Shown here piece after piece: positions 49,115 to 57,167 of a stretch of 64,000 bases of DNA. Both the position numbers and the translations under genes were made by a program. The stretch is from positions 1-64,000 of the forward strand of contig NZ_QRQC01000005.1 of the NCBI RefSeq assembly GCF_003475325.1, written 5' to 3'. Source of the stretch: Collinsella sp. AF33-16 (GTDB lineage Bacteria; Actinomycetota; Coriobacteriia; Coriobacteriales; Coriobacteriaceae). The notes under the pieces were generated by a model, which saw only the letters and a list, made by a program, of their open reading frames with translations, was not told the DNA's origin and made no database searches. Numbering within the stretch: the stretch's first letter is position 1; every line of letters starts with the position of its first letter.

Positions 49115-51337
49115 ATGAAGATCATCAAGCGCAGCGGCACCGAGGTTGTCTTTGACATCGATAAGATCGTCAATGCCATCCGCGCCGCAAACTTGGAGGT
49201 CGAGGAGAGCTCTCGTCTTACCGACCGCCAGGTGGTTTATGCGGCGCAAAACGTCGCCGAGGCATGCGAGAACGCGGGCCACACCGTTTCGGTCGAGGAG
49301 ATCCAGGATTTGGTCGAGGACGAGATCATGCGTCTCGACTGCTACGAGGTCGCCCGCCACTACATCATCTATCGCTATGTTCAGAGCCTGAAGCGCCAGA
49401 AGAACACGACCGACGACAAGATTCTGTCGCTGATCGAGTGCAATAACGAAGAGGTCAAGCAGGAGAACTCTAACAAGAACCCGACCGTCAATTCCGTCCA
49501 GCGCGACTATATGGCCGGCGAGATTTCAAAGGATCTGACTCAGCGTGTGCTGCTGCCCCAGGAGATCGTGGATGCCCACAATGAGGGCCTGATCCACTTC
49601 CACGATTCTGACTACTTTGCCCAGCACATGCATAACTGCGACCTGGTGAACCTGGAGGACATGCTCCAGAACGGCACCGTTATCTCGGGCACGCTGATCG
49701 AGAAGCCGCACAGCTTCTCGACTGCCTGCAACATCGCGACGCAGATTATCGCCCAGGTTGCTTCCTCCCAGTACGGCGGCCAGTCTATTTCGCTGACCCA
49801 TCTTGCCCCGTTTGTTGAGGTGAGCCGTCAAAAGATTCGCGGCGAGGTTGCCCGCGAGCTCGAGGAGCTCGGTGTTTCGGCATCTGCCGAAAAGGTCCGT
49901 GAGGTCGTTGAGGACCGTCTGCGCGATGAGATCCGTCGCGGCGTCCAGACGATTCAGTATCAGGTCGTGACCCTTATGACCACCAATGGCCAGGCGCCGT
50001 TCGTGACGGTCTTTATGTATCTCAATGAGGCCCGTACGCCCCAGGAGAAGCACGACCTTGCCATGATCGTGGAGGAGACGCTTCGTCAACGCTATGAGGG
50101 CGTTAAGAACGAAGCCGGTGTGTGGATTACCCCGGCATTCCCCAAGCTTATCTACGTGCTCGAGGACGATAACATTCGCGAGGATTCGCCGTACTTCTAT
50201 CTGACCAAGCTCGCCGCCAAGTGCACCGCCAAGCGCATGGTGCCCGATTACATCTCCGAGAAGAAGATGCGCGAGCTCAAGCTGTCGAAGGGCGAGACCG
50301 CCGGCAACGGCGATTGCTACACCTGCATGGGTTGTCGCAGTTTCCTGACGCCCGACCGCTCGGGCAACGGCTTTAACAATGTTGCCAACGCGCTGAACTA
50401 TGACCCGACCAAACCTAAGTACTATGGCCGCTTTAACCAGGGTGTTGTGACCATCAACCTGCCCGATGTCGCGCTGAGCTCGCATCAGGACATGGACAAG
50501 TTCTGGAAGATCTTCGATGAGCGCCTTGAGCTGTGCCATCGTGCCCTGCTGTGCCGTCATGAGCGCCTGATGGGCACGCTTTCGGATGCCGCGCCGATTC
50601 TTTGGCAGTACGGCGCCCTGGCGCGTCTGAAGAAGGGCGAGACGATCGATAAGCTGCTCGTGGGCGGCTATTCCACCATCAGCCTGGGGTATGCCGGCCT
50701 GTATGAGTGCGTCAAGTACATGACGGGCCACAGCCACACCGAGAAGGAGGGCACGCCCTTTGCCATGGCAGTCATGCAGCGCATGAACGACAAGTGCGCC
50801 GAGTGGAAGGCCGAAAGCGATATTGACTTCTCGCTGTACGGTACCCCGCTTGAGTCGACGACCTACAAGTTCGCCAAGTGCCTGCAGCGTCGTTTTGGCA
50901 TCATCCCGGGCGTGACGGACAAGGGCTACATCACCAACAGCTACCACGTCCACGTGTCCGAGGAGATCGACGCATTCGACAAGCTCAAGTTCGAGGGCAT
51001 GTTCCAGCAGCTTTCGCCGGGCGGTGCCATCTCCTACGTCGAGGTTCCCAACATGCAGGACAACCTCAAGGCTGTCATCCGCGTGATGCAGTATATCTAC
51101 GACAACATCATGTACGCCGAGCTCAACACCAAGAGCGACTACTGCCAGGTGTGCGGCTACGATGGCGAGATCAAGATTGTCGAGGATGACGGCAAGCTGG
51201 TGTGGGAGTGCCCCAGCTGCGGCAACCGCGACCAGGAGAAGATGAATGTCGCCCGTCGCACGTGCGGCTACATCGGTACCCAGTTCTGGAACCAGGGTCG
51301 AACCGAGGAGATCCGCGACCGCGTGCTGCATCTCTAA
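49115..51337 (+). CDS. nrdD: Anaerobic ribonucleoside-triphosphate reductase, large subunit
   Basis: The 740-residue glycyl-radical enzyme makes deoxyribonucleotides without oxygen. The N-terminal ATP-cone (MKIIKRSGTEVVFDIDKIVNAI) is an allosteric domain controlling activity by ATP/dATP. Central class III motifs include NRDPTVN-like NKNPTVNSVQRDYMAGE and GDCYTCMGCRS. The C-terminal zinc site has YCQVCGYDG and ECPSCGNRD, and the radical site lies in RRTCGYIGTQ near residue 720. ATG 49115 has AAGAGG seven bases upstream; an in-frame ATG at 49085 is less well placed. nrdG follows after two long hairpins. The gene implies an anaerobic lifestyle. Confidence 0.96.
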   Translation: MKIIKRSGTEVVFDIDKIVNAIRAANLEVEESSRLTDRQVVYAAQNVAEACENAGHTVSVEEIQDLVEDEIMRLDCYEVARHYIIYRYVQSLKRQKNTTDDKILSLIECNNEEVKQENSNKNPTVNSVQRDYMAGEISKDLTQRVLLPQEIVDAHNEGLIHFHDSDYFAQHMHNCDLVNLEDMLQNGTVISGTLIEKPHSFSTACNIATQIIAQVASSQYGGQSISLTHLAPFVEVSRQKIRGEVARELEELGVSASAEKVREVVEDRLRDEIRRGVQTIQYQVVTLMTTNGQAPFVTVFMYLNEARTPQEKHDLAMIVEETLRQRYEGVKNEAGVWITPAFPKLIYVLEDDNIREDSPYFYLTKLAAKCTAKRMVPDYISEKKMRELKLSKGETAGNGDCYTCMGCRSFLTPDRSGNGFNNVANALNYDPTKPKYYGRFNQGVVTINLPDVALSSHQDMDKFWKIFDERLELCHRALLCRHERLMGTLSDAAPILWQYGALARLKKGETIDKLLVGGYSTISLGYAGLYECVKYMTGHSHTEKEGTPFAMAVMQRMNDKCAEWKAESDIDFSLYGTPLESTTYKFAKCLQRRFGIIPGVTDKGYITNSYHVHVSEEIDAFDKLKFEGMFQQLSPGGAISYVEVPNMQDNLKAVIRVMQYIYDNIMYAELNTKSDYCQVCGYDGEIKIVEDDGKLVWECPSCGNRDQEKMNVARRTCGYIGTQFWNQGRTEEIRDRVLHL

Positions 51338-51348
51338 TAACCATCCCA

Positions 51349-51486
51349 GGCCGCCCCGTAGCGAGGCCCCGGACCTTTACTCGCTATTTCGGACAGTCCT
51401 GGCTCACGACGGAGGCGCCACTGGCGCCTCCTGTTCGTGCGGAACTCATATCGAGCAAAGGTCCGGGGCCTCGCTACGGGGCGGCC
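51349..51486. repeat. Long hairpin 3: 138-bp inverted repeat directly after nrdD
   Basis: The outer arms pair over 35 bases with one mismatch (51349-51383 with 51452-51486), starting 11 bases after the nrdD stop. The middle is partly paired (CACGA with TCGTG), and the tip is a nine-pair hairpin GGAGGCGCC-ACT-GGCGCCTCC. No T-tract follows. Architecture matches hairpins 1, 2 and 4, but the sequence does not. Confidence 0.85.
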
Positions 51487-51664
51487 AAGTTGATGTAGCT
51501 GAGATGCAGCACGCAGCCTGCTCGCTCCTCGAAGTTCTTAGCGGAAATGAGTTGACTTGCAACAACGCTTTGCTTGCGATGGCGGTTGAGCCGCAGCCCA
51601 GTTTTTATTAGACCTCGAACCCTATACTCGATGTTCGCTTCGTTCATTGAGTTACCCTTTGCAT
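51487..51664 (+). other. Spacer between two long hairpins, no gene
   Basis: This 178-base stretch shows no gene on either strand. A TATACT hexamer at about 51623 could serve as a -10 for nrdG, but no matching -35 was found. A 67-codon minus-strand frame reading through it resembles no family. Confidence 0.35.
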
Positions 51665-51748
51665 GAGGCCGGGACATATCGTCCCGCCCGCAGTTTCGCA
51701 GGCCGAAGGCCGAGAATGTTTGAGGACGGGATGATATGTCCCGGCCTC
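51665..51748. repeat. Long hairpin 4: 84-bp inverted repeat abutting the nrdG ribosome-binding site
   Basis: The arms pair over 22 bases with one wobble (51665-51686 with 51727-51748), and the tip is GGCC-GAA-GGCC (51701-51711). The right arm ends two bases before the CCCGGGAGAG containing the nrdG ribosome-binding site, so the hairpin could affect nrdG translation as well as message stability. Confidence 0.82.
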
Positions 51749-51763
51749 CCGGGAGAGTTACCT

Positions 51764-52345
51764 ATGAACTACGCGAACATTAAGTATTTCGACATTGCTG
51801 ATGGAGAAGGCGTCCGCACTTCTCTGTTTGTGAGCGGGTGCCGTCGTGGCTGCAAGAATTGCTTTAACTCCGTCGCGTGGGACTTTGCTGCGGGCGAGCC
51901 CTTTGATCGTGCCGTCGAGGACAAGATTATCGAGAGCCTCGATCATCCCTTTATTGACGGCCTGACGATTCTGGGCGGAGAGCCCATGGAGCCCGAGAAC
52001 CAGGCGGGGCTCGTTGAGTTTGTCGAGCGTGTTCGTGCCGCTTATCCTGCGGGGTCAGGAAAGACCATTTGGTGTTTTACCGGCGACGTGCTCGAGGAGC
52101 TTATGCCGGGTGGTCGTCACCATACCGAGGTCACGGACCGTATCCTTGCCTGCCTCGACATGTTGGTGGATGGCCCGTTTGTTCAGGATCTTTATGATAT
52201 CTCGTTGCGCTTTAGGGGCTCGAGTAACCAGCGTGTGATCGATATGAACGCTACGCGCGACCGCGCCGTGCGTGAGGGCGTTGCGCTTTGCGACGCTGTG
52301 GAGCTTTGGCGGGACGATCCAGTCTATTCGACCCATACTATGTAG
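51764..52345 (+). CDS. nrdG: Anaerobic ribonucleotide reductase activating protein
   Basis: The 193-residue radical-SAM enzyme installs the glycyl radical on NrdD. The iron-sulfur motif is CRRGCKNCFN (three cysteines spaced CxxxCxxC, about residues 26-33), preceded by the family opening YFDIADGEGVRTSLFVSGC, and GGEPM near residue 70. ATG 51764 follows GGGAGAG at eight bases; an open frame upstream to 51647 passes through long hairpin 4 and is not supported. It is separated from nrdD by 426 bases, unusual for a pair often nearly contiguous. Confidence 0.94.
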   Translation: MNYANIKYFDIADGEGVRTSLFVSGCRRGCKNCFNSVAWDFAAGEPFDRAVEDKIIESLDHPFIDGLTILGGEPMEPENQAGLVEFVERVRAAYPAGSGKTIWCFTGDVLEELMPGGRHHTEVTDRILACLDMLVDGPFVQDLYDISLRFRGSSNQRVIDMNATRDRAVREGVALCDAVELWRDDPVYSTHTM

Positions 52346-52411
52346 CTTGTGGTCGATGCCGGAGGGCGTGGTACCATAGCGCGAACGTGAAATCGGAAAA
52401 GTGAGGCCCAG

Positions 52412-52969
52412 ATGGTCGATCAGGAAAAAGTCGAGGCCGCCATTAAGCTGTTGCTTGAGGGCATAGGCGAGGACCCAACTCGTGAGGGCCTGCTGGAGAC
52501 CCCGGCGCGCGTTGCCCGTATGTATGGTGAGATCGCCGGCGGCATGGACCAGAGTGCCGAGGAGCACCTGTCCAAAACCTTTGCCGTCGCTTCGAACGAT
52601 TTGGTTATCGAGCGCGACATTACGTTCTACTCGCTGTGCGAACATCATCTGCTGCCGTTTTATGGCAAGGCCGCCATTGGTTATATCCCTAACGGTCGGG
52701 TGGCTGGGCTTTCCAAGCTCGCCCGCACGGTTGAGGTTTATGCCCGCCGTCTTCAGCTGCAGGAGCAACTGTGCACACAGGTTGCCGATGCCCTCATGGA
52801 TTATCTCGCTCCCCAGGGAGCGATTGTGTTGATGGAGGCCGAGCATATGTGCATGACGATGCGTGGCGTGCAAAAGCCCGGCACCAAGACCGTGACGCTT
52901 GCTCGCCGCGGCGTCTTTGAGACCGATCCCGCGCTCGAGGAGCGTTTCTTTAGGATGCTGGGCCGCTAA
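52412..52969 (+). CDS. folE: GTP cyclohydrolase I
   Basis: The 185-residue enzyme converts GTP to dihydroneopterin triphosphate, the first step of folate synthesis. Seen are the N-terminal [19 protein letters not shown], the zinc-site [20 protein letters not shown] (Cys and His ligands), [17 protein letters not shown], and [20 protein letters not shown] 52412 follows GTGAGG. The HD-domain gene starts three bases after its stop, and folB follows that, so all three probably form one transcript. Confidence 0.96.
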   Translation: MVDQEKVEAAIKLLLEGIGEDPTREGLLETPARVARMYGEIAGGMDQSAEEHLSKTFAVASNDLVIERDITFYSLCEHHLLPFYGKAAIGYIPNGRVAGLSKLARTVEVYARRLQLQEQLCTQVADALMDYLAPQGAIVLMEAEHMCMTMRGVQKPGTKTVTLARRGVFETDPALEERFFRMLGR

Positions 52970-52971
52970 CC

Positions 52972-53553
52972 ATGAGAGTCGTCAACGACTTTACATCGAA
53001 GACCGATGAGGGGACGTCGCGTCGCGGCTTTATGGCTTCGGGCCTGGCCCCCTTTGGTGCCATGCCTCGCATTGATTACATTTGTGCCAACGGGCTGTTC
53101 CGGCGGCACCTGGGCAACATCGTACAGTTGGAATCGGGGCGCATCTTCTGCCGCCACGGTATTGACCATCTGCTCGATGTCGCTCGCATTATGTGGATCA
53201 AGAATCTCGAGGAGCAGCTCGAATTTGACCGCGAGGTCATCTACGCCACGGCACTTCTTCACGATATCGGCAAAGATGAACAGTATGAATCGGGTATATC
53301 CCATGATGTTGCAAGCGAACGCGTCGCTGATGCGATTCTCGGCGGCATGCCCGATGATGTGGCGTTTGAGCCGGCCGATGCCGCAGCCATTAAGACGGCC
53401 ATTCTGGGCCATCGAAAGCTGCGCGTGAACAGCCAACCGCTTGAGCGTCTGCTCTATGCGGCCGACAAAGCGTCGCGCGCCTGCTTTGCATGCCCCGCGC
53501 GCAATGCTTGCAACTGGAGCGATGATAAAAAGAACCTGTCGATTCGCGTGTAG
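52972..53553 (+). CDS. HD-domain phosphohydrolase
   Basis: The 193-residue product has an HD metal-dependent phosphohydrolase domain: FCRHGIDHLLDVARI (first His), TALLHDIGKDEQYE (His-Asp pair), and a final aspartate region in LLYAADKASRAC. A Cys-rich C-terminal tail (CFACPARNAC) could bind metal. Its substrate is unknown. Placement between folE and folB suggests a role in pterin metabolism, such as removing phosphates from dihydroneopterin triphosphate, for which bacteria use various enzymes; that is inference. The ATG start follows folE by two bases without a strong ribosome-binding site. Confidence 0.8.
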   Translation: MRVVNDFTSKTDEGTSRRGFMASGLAPFGAMPRIDYICANGLFRRHLGNIVQLESGRIFCRHGIDHLLDVARIMWIKNLEEQLEFDREVIYATALLHDIGKDEQYESGISHDVASERVADAILGGMPDDVAFEPADAAAIKTAILGHRKLRVNSQPLERLLYAADKASRACFACPARNACNWSDDKKNLSIRV

Positions 53554-53596
53554 TTAGTTTGCGCGGTTGGGGTTCTAAACGAAGGAGACGATCGCG

Positions 53597-54082
53597 TTGA
53601 GTAACAAAAAACTGCCCGAGAATGCAACCAAGACTGAAGGTGCTGAGCTCGCCCGCCGTGGAAGGGGCGAAATATCCACCGCAACGGCGGTGCCTCACGT
53701 GAGCTATGATGATCTGCGCCATGCCGATCGTATTGTCATTGACGGCCTTGAGGTTTTTGCCAACCATGGCGTGTATCCCGAGGAGAACGCGCTGGGTCAG
53801 AAGTTCATCGTTTCTCTGGTGCTCTATGCCGACCTGCGCGCGGCGGGGGAGCACGATAACCTGGATGCCTCGATTGACTACGGCTCGGTGTGCCACGATG
53901 TCGATGGCTATCTGCGCGAGCATACGTTTAAGCTCATCGAGGCGGCAGCCGAGGGGACAGCCCAGATGCTGCTGCGCCGTTATCCCTCGCTGCTTGGTGT
54001 GCGCATAAAGCTCGATAAGCCGTGGGCTCCTGTTGGCCTGCCCCTGGCAAGCTGCGGCGTCGAGATCGAGCGCGTGCGCTAA
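53597..54082 (+). CDS. folB: Dihydroneopterin aldolase with N-terminal extension
   Basis: The 161-residue product cleaves dihydroneopterin in folate synthesis. The FolB domain starts near residue 44 (DRIVIDGLEVFANHGVYPEENALGQ) and includes the catalytic-region Glu and Tyr (DYGSVCHDV), FKLIEAAAE, and the terminal Lys in IKLDKPWAPV. Residues 1-43 are a charged extension absent from typical 120-residue FolB proteins. The start is TTG 53597 ten bases after AAGGAG; no ATG or GTG lies between it and the domain. folP and folK do not follow here. Confidence 0.87.
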   Translation: MSNKKLPENATKTEGAELARRGRGEISTATAVPHVSYDDLRHADRIVIDGLEVFANHGVYPEENALGQKFIVSLVLYADLRAAGEHDNLDASIDYGSVCHDVDGYLREHTFKLIEAAAEGTAQMLLRRYPSLLGVRIKLDKPWAPVGLPLASCGVEIERVR

Positions 54083-54088
54083 CCGGTT

Positions 54089-54865
54089 CTAATACGACTC
54101 TATGGGTGGCTGCTTGAGCCGCTGCGACAGAGCTTTATTGTTGGGACAGTACGTGTCGAGCAGGGCGTGAAAACGCTGATTGTGGCTTGGCTCGAGCAAG
54201 TGGACGAGCTCGTGGGCGACAACCATGTCGAGGCATTCGACGGGGTAGGCGGCGAGCTCGCGCGCGATGCGAATGGCGCCGGATTTGGGCGTGCATGATC
54301 CCCAGCGCGTTTTCATGCTGCGCACGGAGATGCGGGCCACGGTGACGCCCATTGCGACTTCGTACGCGTGCACGATGTCGCGCAGCGCCGATGTGACCTC
54401 GGACGCGTAGAGCTGGTCGATGTGGGCTTGGAGCTCATCGGACGTTAGGACGTCGAGGATTGCGTGCCGCTTGGCCTGCGGGCCTTCGTCCGATTCATCG
54501 GTACCCATAAAACTTGCGAAGGTGGCCTGTTTGGGTCGCGGTGCGGGGGATGCAAAGTTGTGATCGAGTGCATCCTGTACCGTGATGGGCTTGCCCCAAA
54601 GTGCAATGATGGACGAGGGGCTGAGCGGCTCTCGTGCCGTCGCCTGACGCTGCTCGCGCTGGGCAAGTCGGCTGATAATCCAGGCGCTGTTGCGCTTCAC
54701 AAACGCTTCGATACGCTCGCGGCTGGCGCCGATCGGTGCGCTGGCGTGGACCTCGCCGCTCGATGTGACGCGTAGGTTGAAGTTCTTGACGCGCTTTTTG
54801 GTAACGACGACGGGGATGGTCATCCCATCCGGTCGGGATGCGGAAATCGTAAACTGCTGCGTCAA
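54089..54865 (-). CDS. YgjP-like M48-related metallopeptidase (DUF45)
   Basis: The 258-residue product has the zinc-peptidase signature VVAHELVHLLEPSHNQRFHALL (two His plus Glu, and a later His), preceded by RWGSCTPKSGAIRIARELAAYP, diagnostic of the YgjP/DUF45 family. An N-terminal beta-rich region (RVTSSGEVHASAPIGASRERIEAF) also fits. The substrate is unknown. The frame is open far upstream, but that part overlaps the dipeptidase gene and has arginine-rich chance composition; TTG 54865 with AAGGA upstream was chosen, with ATG 54823 as the alternative. It ends six bases from the convergent folB. Confidence 0.82.
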   Translation of the reverse strand: MTQQFTISASRPDGMTIPVVVTKKRVKNFNLRVTSSGEVHASAPIGASRERIEAFVKRNSAWIISRLAQREQRQATAREPLSPSSIIALWGKPITVQDALDHNFASPAPRPKQATFASFMGTDESDEGPQAKRHAILDVLTSDELQAHIDQLYASEVTSALRDIVHAYEVAMGVTVARISVRSMKTRWGSCTPKSGAIRIARELAAYPVECLDMVVAHELVHLLEPSHNQRFHALLDTYCPNNKALSQRLKQPPIESY

Positions 54866-54939
54866 AAGCGGTCCTTCAGATCGGGGACGGGCCGGCATGT
54901 CGACCGTTCGGCATGCCGGCCCGCTCAAGGGATGTGAAA

Positions 54940-55953
54940 TTAATAACGCTCGAAGAAGGCAAGCGCGTTGTCGCTGCAGAGCTTTTGCATCACGGTCTTG
55001 CCAAAATGCTTGGAAAGCATGTTCTGGAACTCGGGCATCTTGCTGGCATCGGAGAGGAAAGCGGGCACCGTGGCACCGTCCCAGTCGCCGCCGAGCGCGA
55101 TGACGTCCTCGCCGCCCAGGTCGAGCCAGTGCTCGATATGCGCCGCCAGCTGGTCGAAGGTGACGTCTGCGGCGGTCTTGTCGGTTGCGTCGTTGGAAAG
55201 GAACTCGCTGCAGTAGTTGAGGCCGACGATGCCACCCATGTCGCGAATGGCGCGGAACTGGTCGTCGGTAAGGTTGCGTTTGGCGCCGCAAACCGCACGG
55301 GAGTTGGAGTGGCTGGCGACGAAGGGACGCGTGGCGCGGGCGGCGACCTCGTCAAAGCACTCATCGTTGAGGTGGGAGACGTCGAGCACCATGCCGGCGT
55401 GCTCCATCTGCGTAAGCGCCTCGATGCCGGCGGCGGTGAGGCCGGCGTGGGTGTCGTGGCCGCTCGCGAGCGGTCCCTGCGCGTTCCAGCTGAGTGACGA
55501 CATAAGCACGCCCAGGCTCTTGAGCACCTCGATCAGCGCGGGGTCCTCGGCAAAGAACGTGGCGTTTTCGATGGTGTGGATGCAGGCGACCTTGCCGTCC
55601 TTGAGCGCGGGGCGAATGTCTGCGGCGCTGCGCACGTTGACCATACGGTCGTGGTTGAGCATCGCCTGGCCGCTCATGTGCGCCATGATTTGCGCCTGGA
55701 AGCGCGCGGCGTGGGCGGTGGGAATCTCGTCGGGGACAAACGTGGCGAAGCACTGTGCCCACGGCGTGTTGCCGATCTTTGCGAGCGAGATGGCGCAGGC
55801 GTTGCCCTCGATGAGGTCGAAATCTTGCGGATGCGTTTCGTCGCCGGGGAAATAACCGTCGGTGCCGGCGGTAAAGCGCAGGTCGAGATCGAGCGTGGCC
55901 CAGCCGATGCGGTCGGCGGTGTCGCAGTGTAGGTCAAATACGGGATATGCCAT
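54940..55953 (-). CDS. Membrane dipeptidase (renal dipeptidase family, M19)
   Basis: The 337-residue TIM-barrel zinc enzyme hydrolyses dipeptides. The N-terminal metal ligands lie in FDLHCDTAD; ACIHTIEN supplies the bridging Glu region; the later His ligands are in LDVSHLND and FVASHSNSRAVCGAKRNL. No signal peptide is visible, so it is probably cytosolic, where it could act on peptides imported by the Opp system. ATG 55953 has GGAGGA upstream. It is likely cotranscribed with the downstream metallopeptidase gene (75-base gap). Confidence 0.9.
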   Translation of the reverse strand: MAYPVFDLHCDTADRIGWATLDLDLRFTAGTDGYFPGDETHPQDFDLIEGNACAISLAKIGNTPWAQCFATFVPDEIPTAHAARFQAQIMAHMSGQAMLNHDRMVNVRSAADIRPALKDGKVACIHTIENATFFAEDPALIEVLKSLGVLMSSLSWNAQGPLASGHDTHAGLTAAGIEALTQMEHAGMVLDVSHLNDECFDEVAARATRPFVASHSNSRAVCGAKRNLTDDQFRAIRDMGGIVGLNYCSEFLSNDATDKTAADVTFDQLAAHIEHWLDLGGEDVIALGGDWDGATVPAFLSDASKMPEFQNMLSKHFGKTVMQKLCSDNALAFFERY

Positions 55954-56073
55954 GGTTCCTCCGGTTGCAGCGTTTCTTTGCAAACTGTCTTTGAATTGTA
56001 TGACTAGGGTATAGTTAGCGCCATATGTTCACGGCGGCCCGCGTTGTGCGCCGCCCTTATCACGGAGGTTACC

Positions 56074-56502
56074 ATGTCCAACAAGGGCAAGAAGGTCAAG
56101 ACCCATTATCGTGGCACGCTCGACGACGGCACGCAGTTCGATAGCTCTTACGATCGCGGCGAGCCGCTGGAGTTCACCTGCGGCGCCGGTCAGATGATTA
56201 AGGGCTTCGACGCCGCTGTTGTCGACATGCAGGTGGGCGAGAAGAAGACCGTGCACATTCCCGCTGCCGATGCCTACGGCGAGCACAACCCCGAGATGGT
56301 TCTGACCTTCCCGGCCGAACAGGTTCCCAACATCGAGCAGATCGAGAAGGGCATGAAGCTCTTCCTGTCCACGCCGAGCGGCATGCCCGTCCCCGCCGTG
56401 GTCATCGACGTGACGCCCGAGGCCGTGACGCTCGACGCCAACCACGAGCTCGCCGGCAAGGATCTCAACTTTGATATCGAGCTCGTCGAGGTCGAGGGCT
56501 AG
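56074..56502 (+). CDS. FKBP-type peptidyl-prolyl isomerase, SlyD-like
   Basis: The 142-residue product has the SlyD-type fold: FKBP strands around VKTHYRGTLDDGTQFDSSYD, the flap GQMIKGFDAAVVDMQVGE, and an insert-in-flap segment after AYGEHNPE that acts as a chaperone domain. It lacks the His/Cys-rich metal tail of E. coli SlyD, ending at ELVEVEG. It probably helps protein folding. The UreE-like gene three bases downstream hints at a role in nickel-enzyme assembly. ATG 56074 follows GGAGG. A TATAGT hexamer at 56010-56015 is a likely -10. Confidence 0.9.
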   Translation: MSNKGKKVKTHYRGTLDDGTQFDSSYDRGEPLEFTCGAGQMIKGFDAAVVDMQVGEKKTVHIPAADAYGEHNPEMVLTFPAEQVPNIEQIEKGMKLFLSTPSGMPVPAVVIDVTPEAVTLDANHELAGKDLNFDIELVEVEG

Positions 56503-56505
56503 AGT

Positions 56506-57084
56506 ATGCCTGAACGCTTGGTTTCGACGACATGCTTGGGAAATCTCAACGATCCGTCCTATGAACTCCTACTTCGCCGGGAGCTGGGCGGTGTCTTTGA
56601 AGTTGACGAGCTACTGCTCGATTGGGACCAGGCTGATGCCTGCGCGTTTGTGGGCGTGACGGAGCTGGGACGCACGATCGATGTTCGGCTGGATACTGCC
56701 GACGGCGGTCGTCTTGCCGATGGCGACGTGCTCGCCATTGACCGTTCGGGCATGGTGCCCGTGGCGGTTGTCGTGCGCCTGCGCAGCGCCGAGGTCTATT
56801 TGGTCGAAGTCGACCGCATGGATCCGATTGCACTCGCGCATGCGTGCTGGGAGATCGGCAACATGCATGCGCCGCTCTTCCGGGGCGACTCGGACGAGCA
56901 TACCGTGCGCATGTATACGCCGGTGCAGCCTGTTTTGGGCCGCATGCTTCGGGGTGTCGAGGGAGCTCGAATCTCGATCGTTTCGCGCGAGCTCGATGCG
57001 GGCCGACGCTTTGCGTCGAGCGCGGCCGATGTTGTCGTGAGCATGGCTCCGGACTTTACCATCGTTAAAAAGACGCGCGACTAA
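56506..57084 (+). CDS. UreE-like nickel metallochaperone domain protein
   Basis: The 192-residue product resembles UreE. The first 80 residues form a beta-rich UreE-N-like part (ELGRTIDVRLDTADGGRLADGDVLAIDRSG). The second part has the UreE-C pattern: HACWEIGNMHAPLF, in which His121 matches the conserved nickel-binding His of the GNRH motif, and VLGRMLRGVEGARI, like the DHVLEEMLRGLGA segment. It has no His-rich tail. No urease genes are present in the window, so it may serve another nickel enzyme, for example a hydrogenase or glyoxalase. It follows the SlyD-like gene by three bases, and they are surely cotranscribed. Assignment is by eye and should be checked by profile search. Confidence 0.7.
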   Translation: MPERLVSTTCLGNLNDPSYELLLRRELGGVFEVDELLLDWDQADACAFVGVTELGRTIDVRLDTADGGRLADGDVLAIDRSGMVPVAVVVRLRSAEVYLVEVDRMDPIALAHACWEIGNMHAPLFRGDSDEHTVRMYTPVQPVLGRMLRGVEGARISIVSRELDAGRRFASSAADVVVSMAPDFTIVKKTRD

Positions 57085-57097
57085 GCGCGCGTATGCG

Positions 57098-57142
57098 CAA
57101 GACGGGCTTTGAGGGGTGACCGATCAAGGTCCGTCTTGCTGT
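57098..57142 (+). terminator. Hairpin between the UreE-like and HAD genes
   Basis: CAAGACGG / CCGTCTTG (57098-57105 with 57131-57138) with partial inner pairing is followed by CTGTTG. A second small stem (ACGCGCG / CGCGCGT) overlaps the upstream stop codon. Termination is possible but not certain. Confidence 0.45.
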
Positions 57143-57167
57143 TGATAGGAGGCTTTGGGGGAAGCAT

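Noticed and set aside
54866-55291. N-terminal extension of the YgjP-like peptidase into the dipeptidase gene
   Set aside because: The extra residues are arginine-rich, overlap a well-supported gene on the same strand, and lack conserved motifs. A TTG or ATG start with ribosome-binding site lies downstream.
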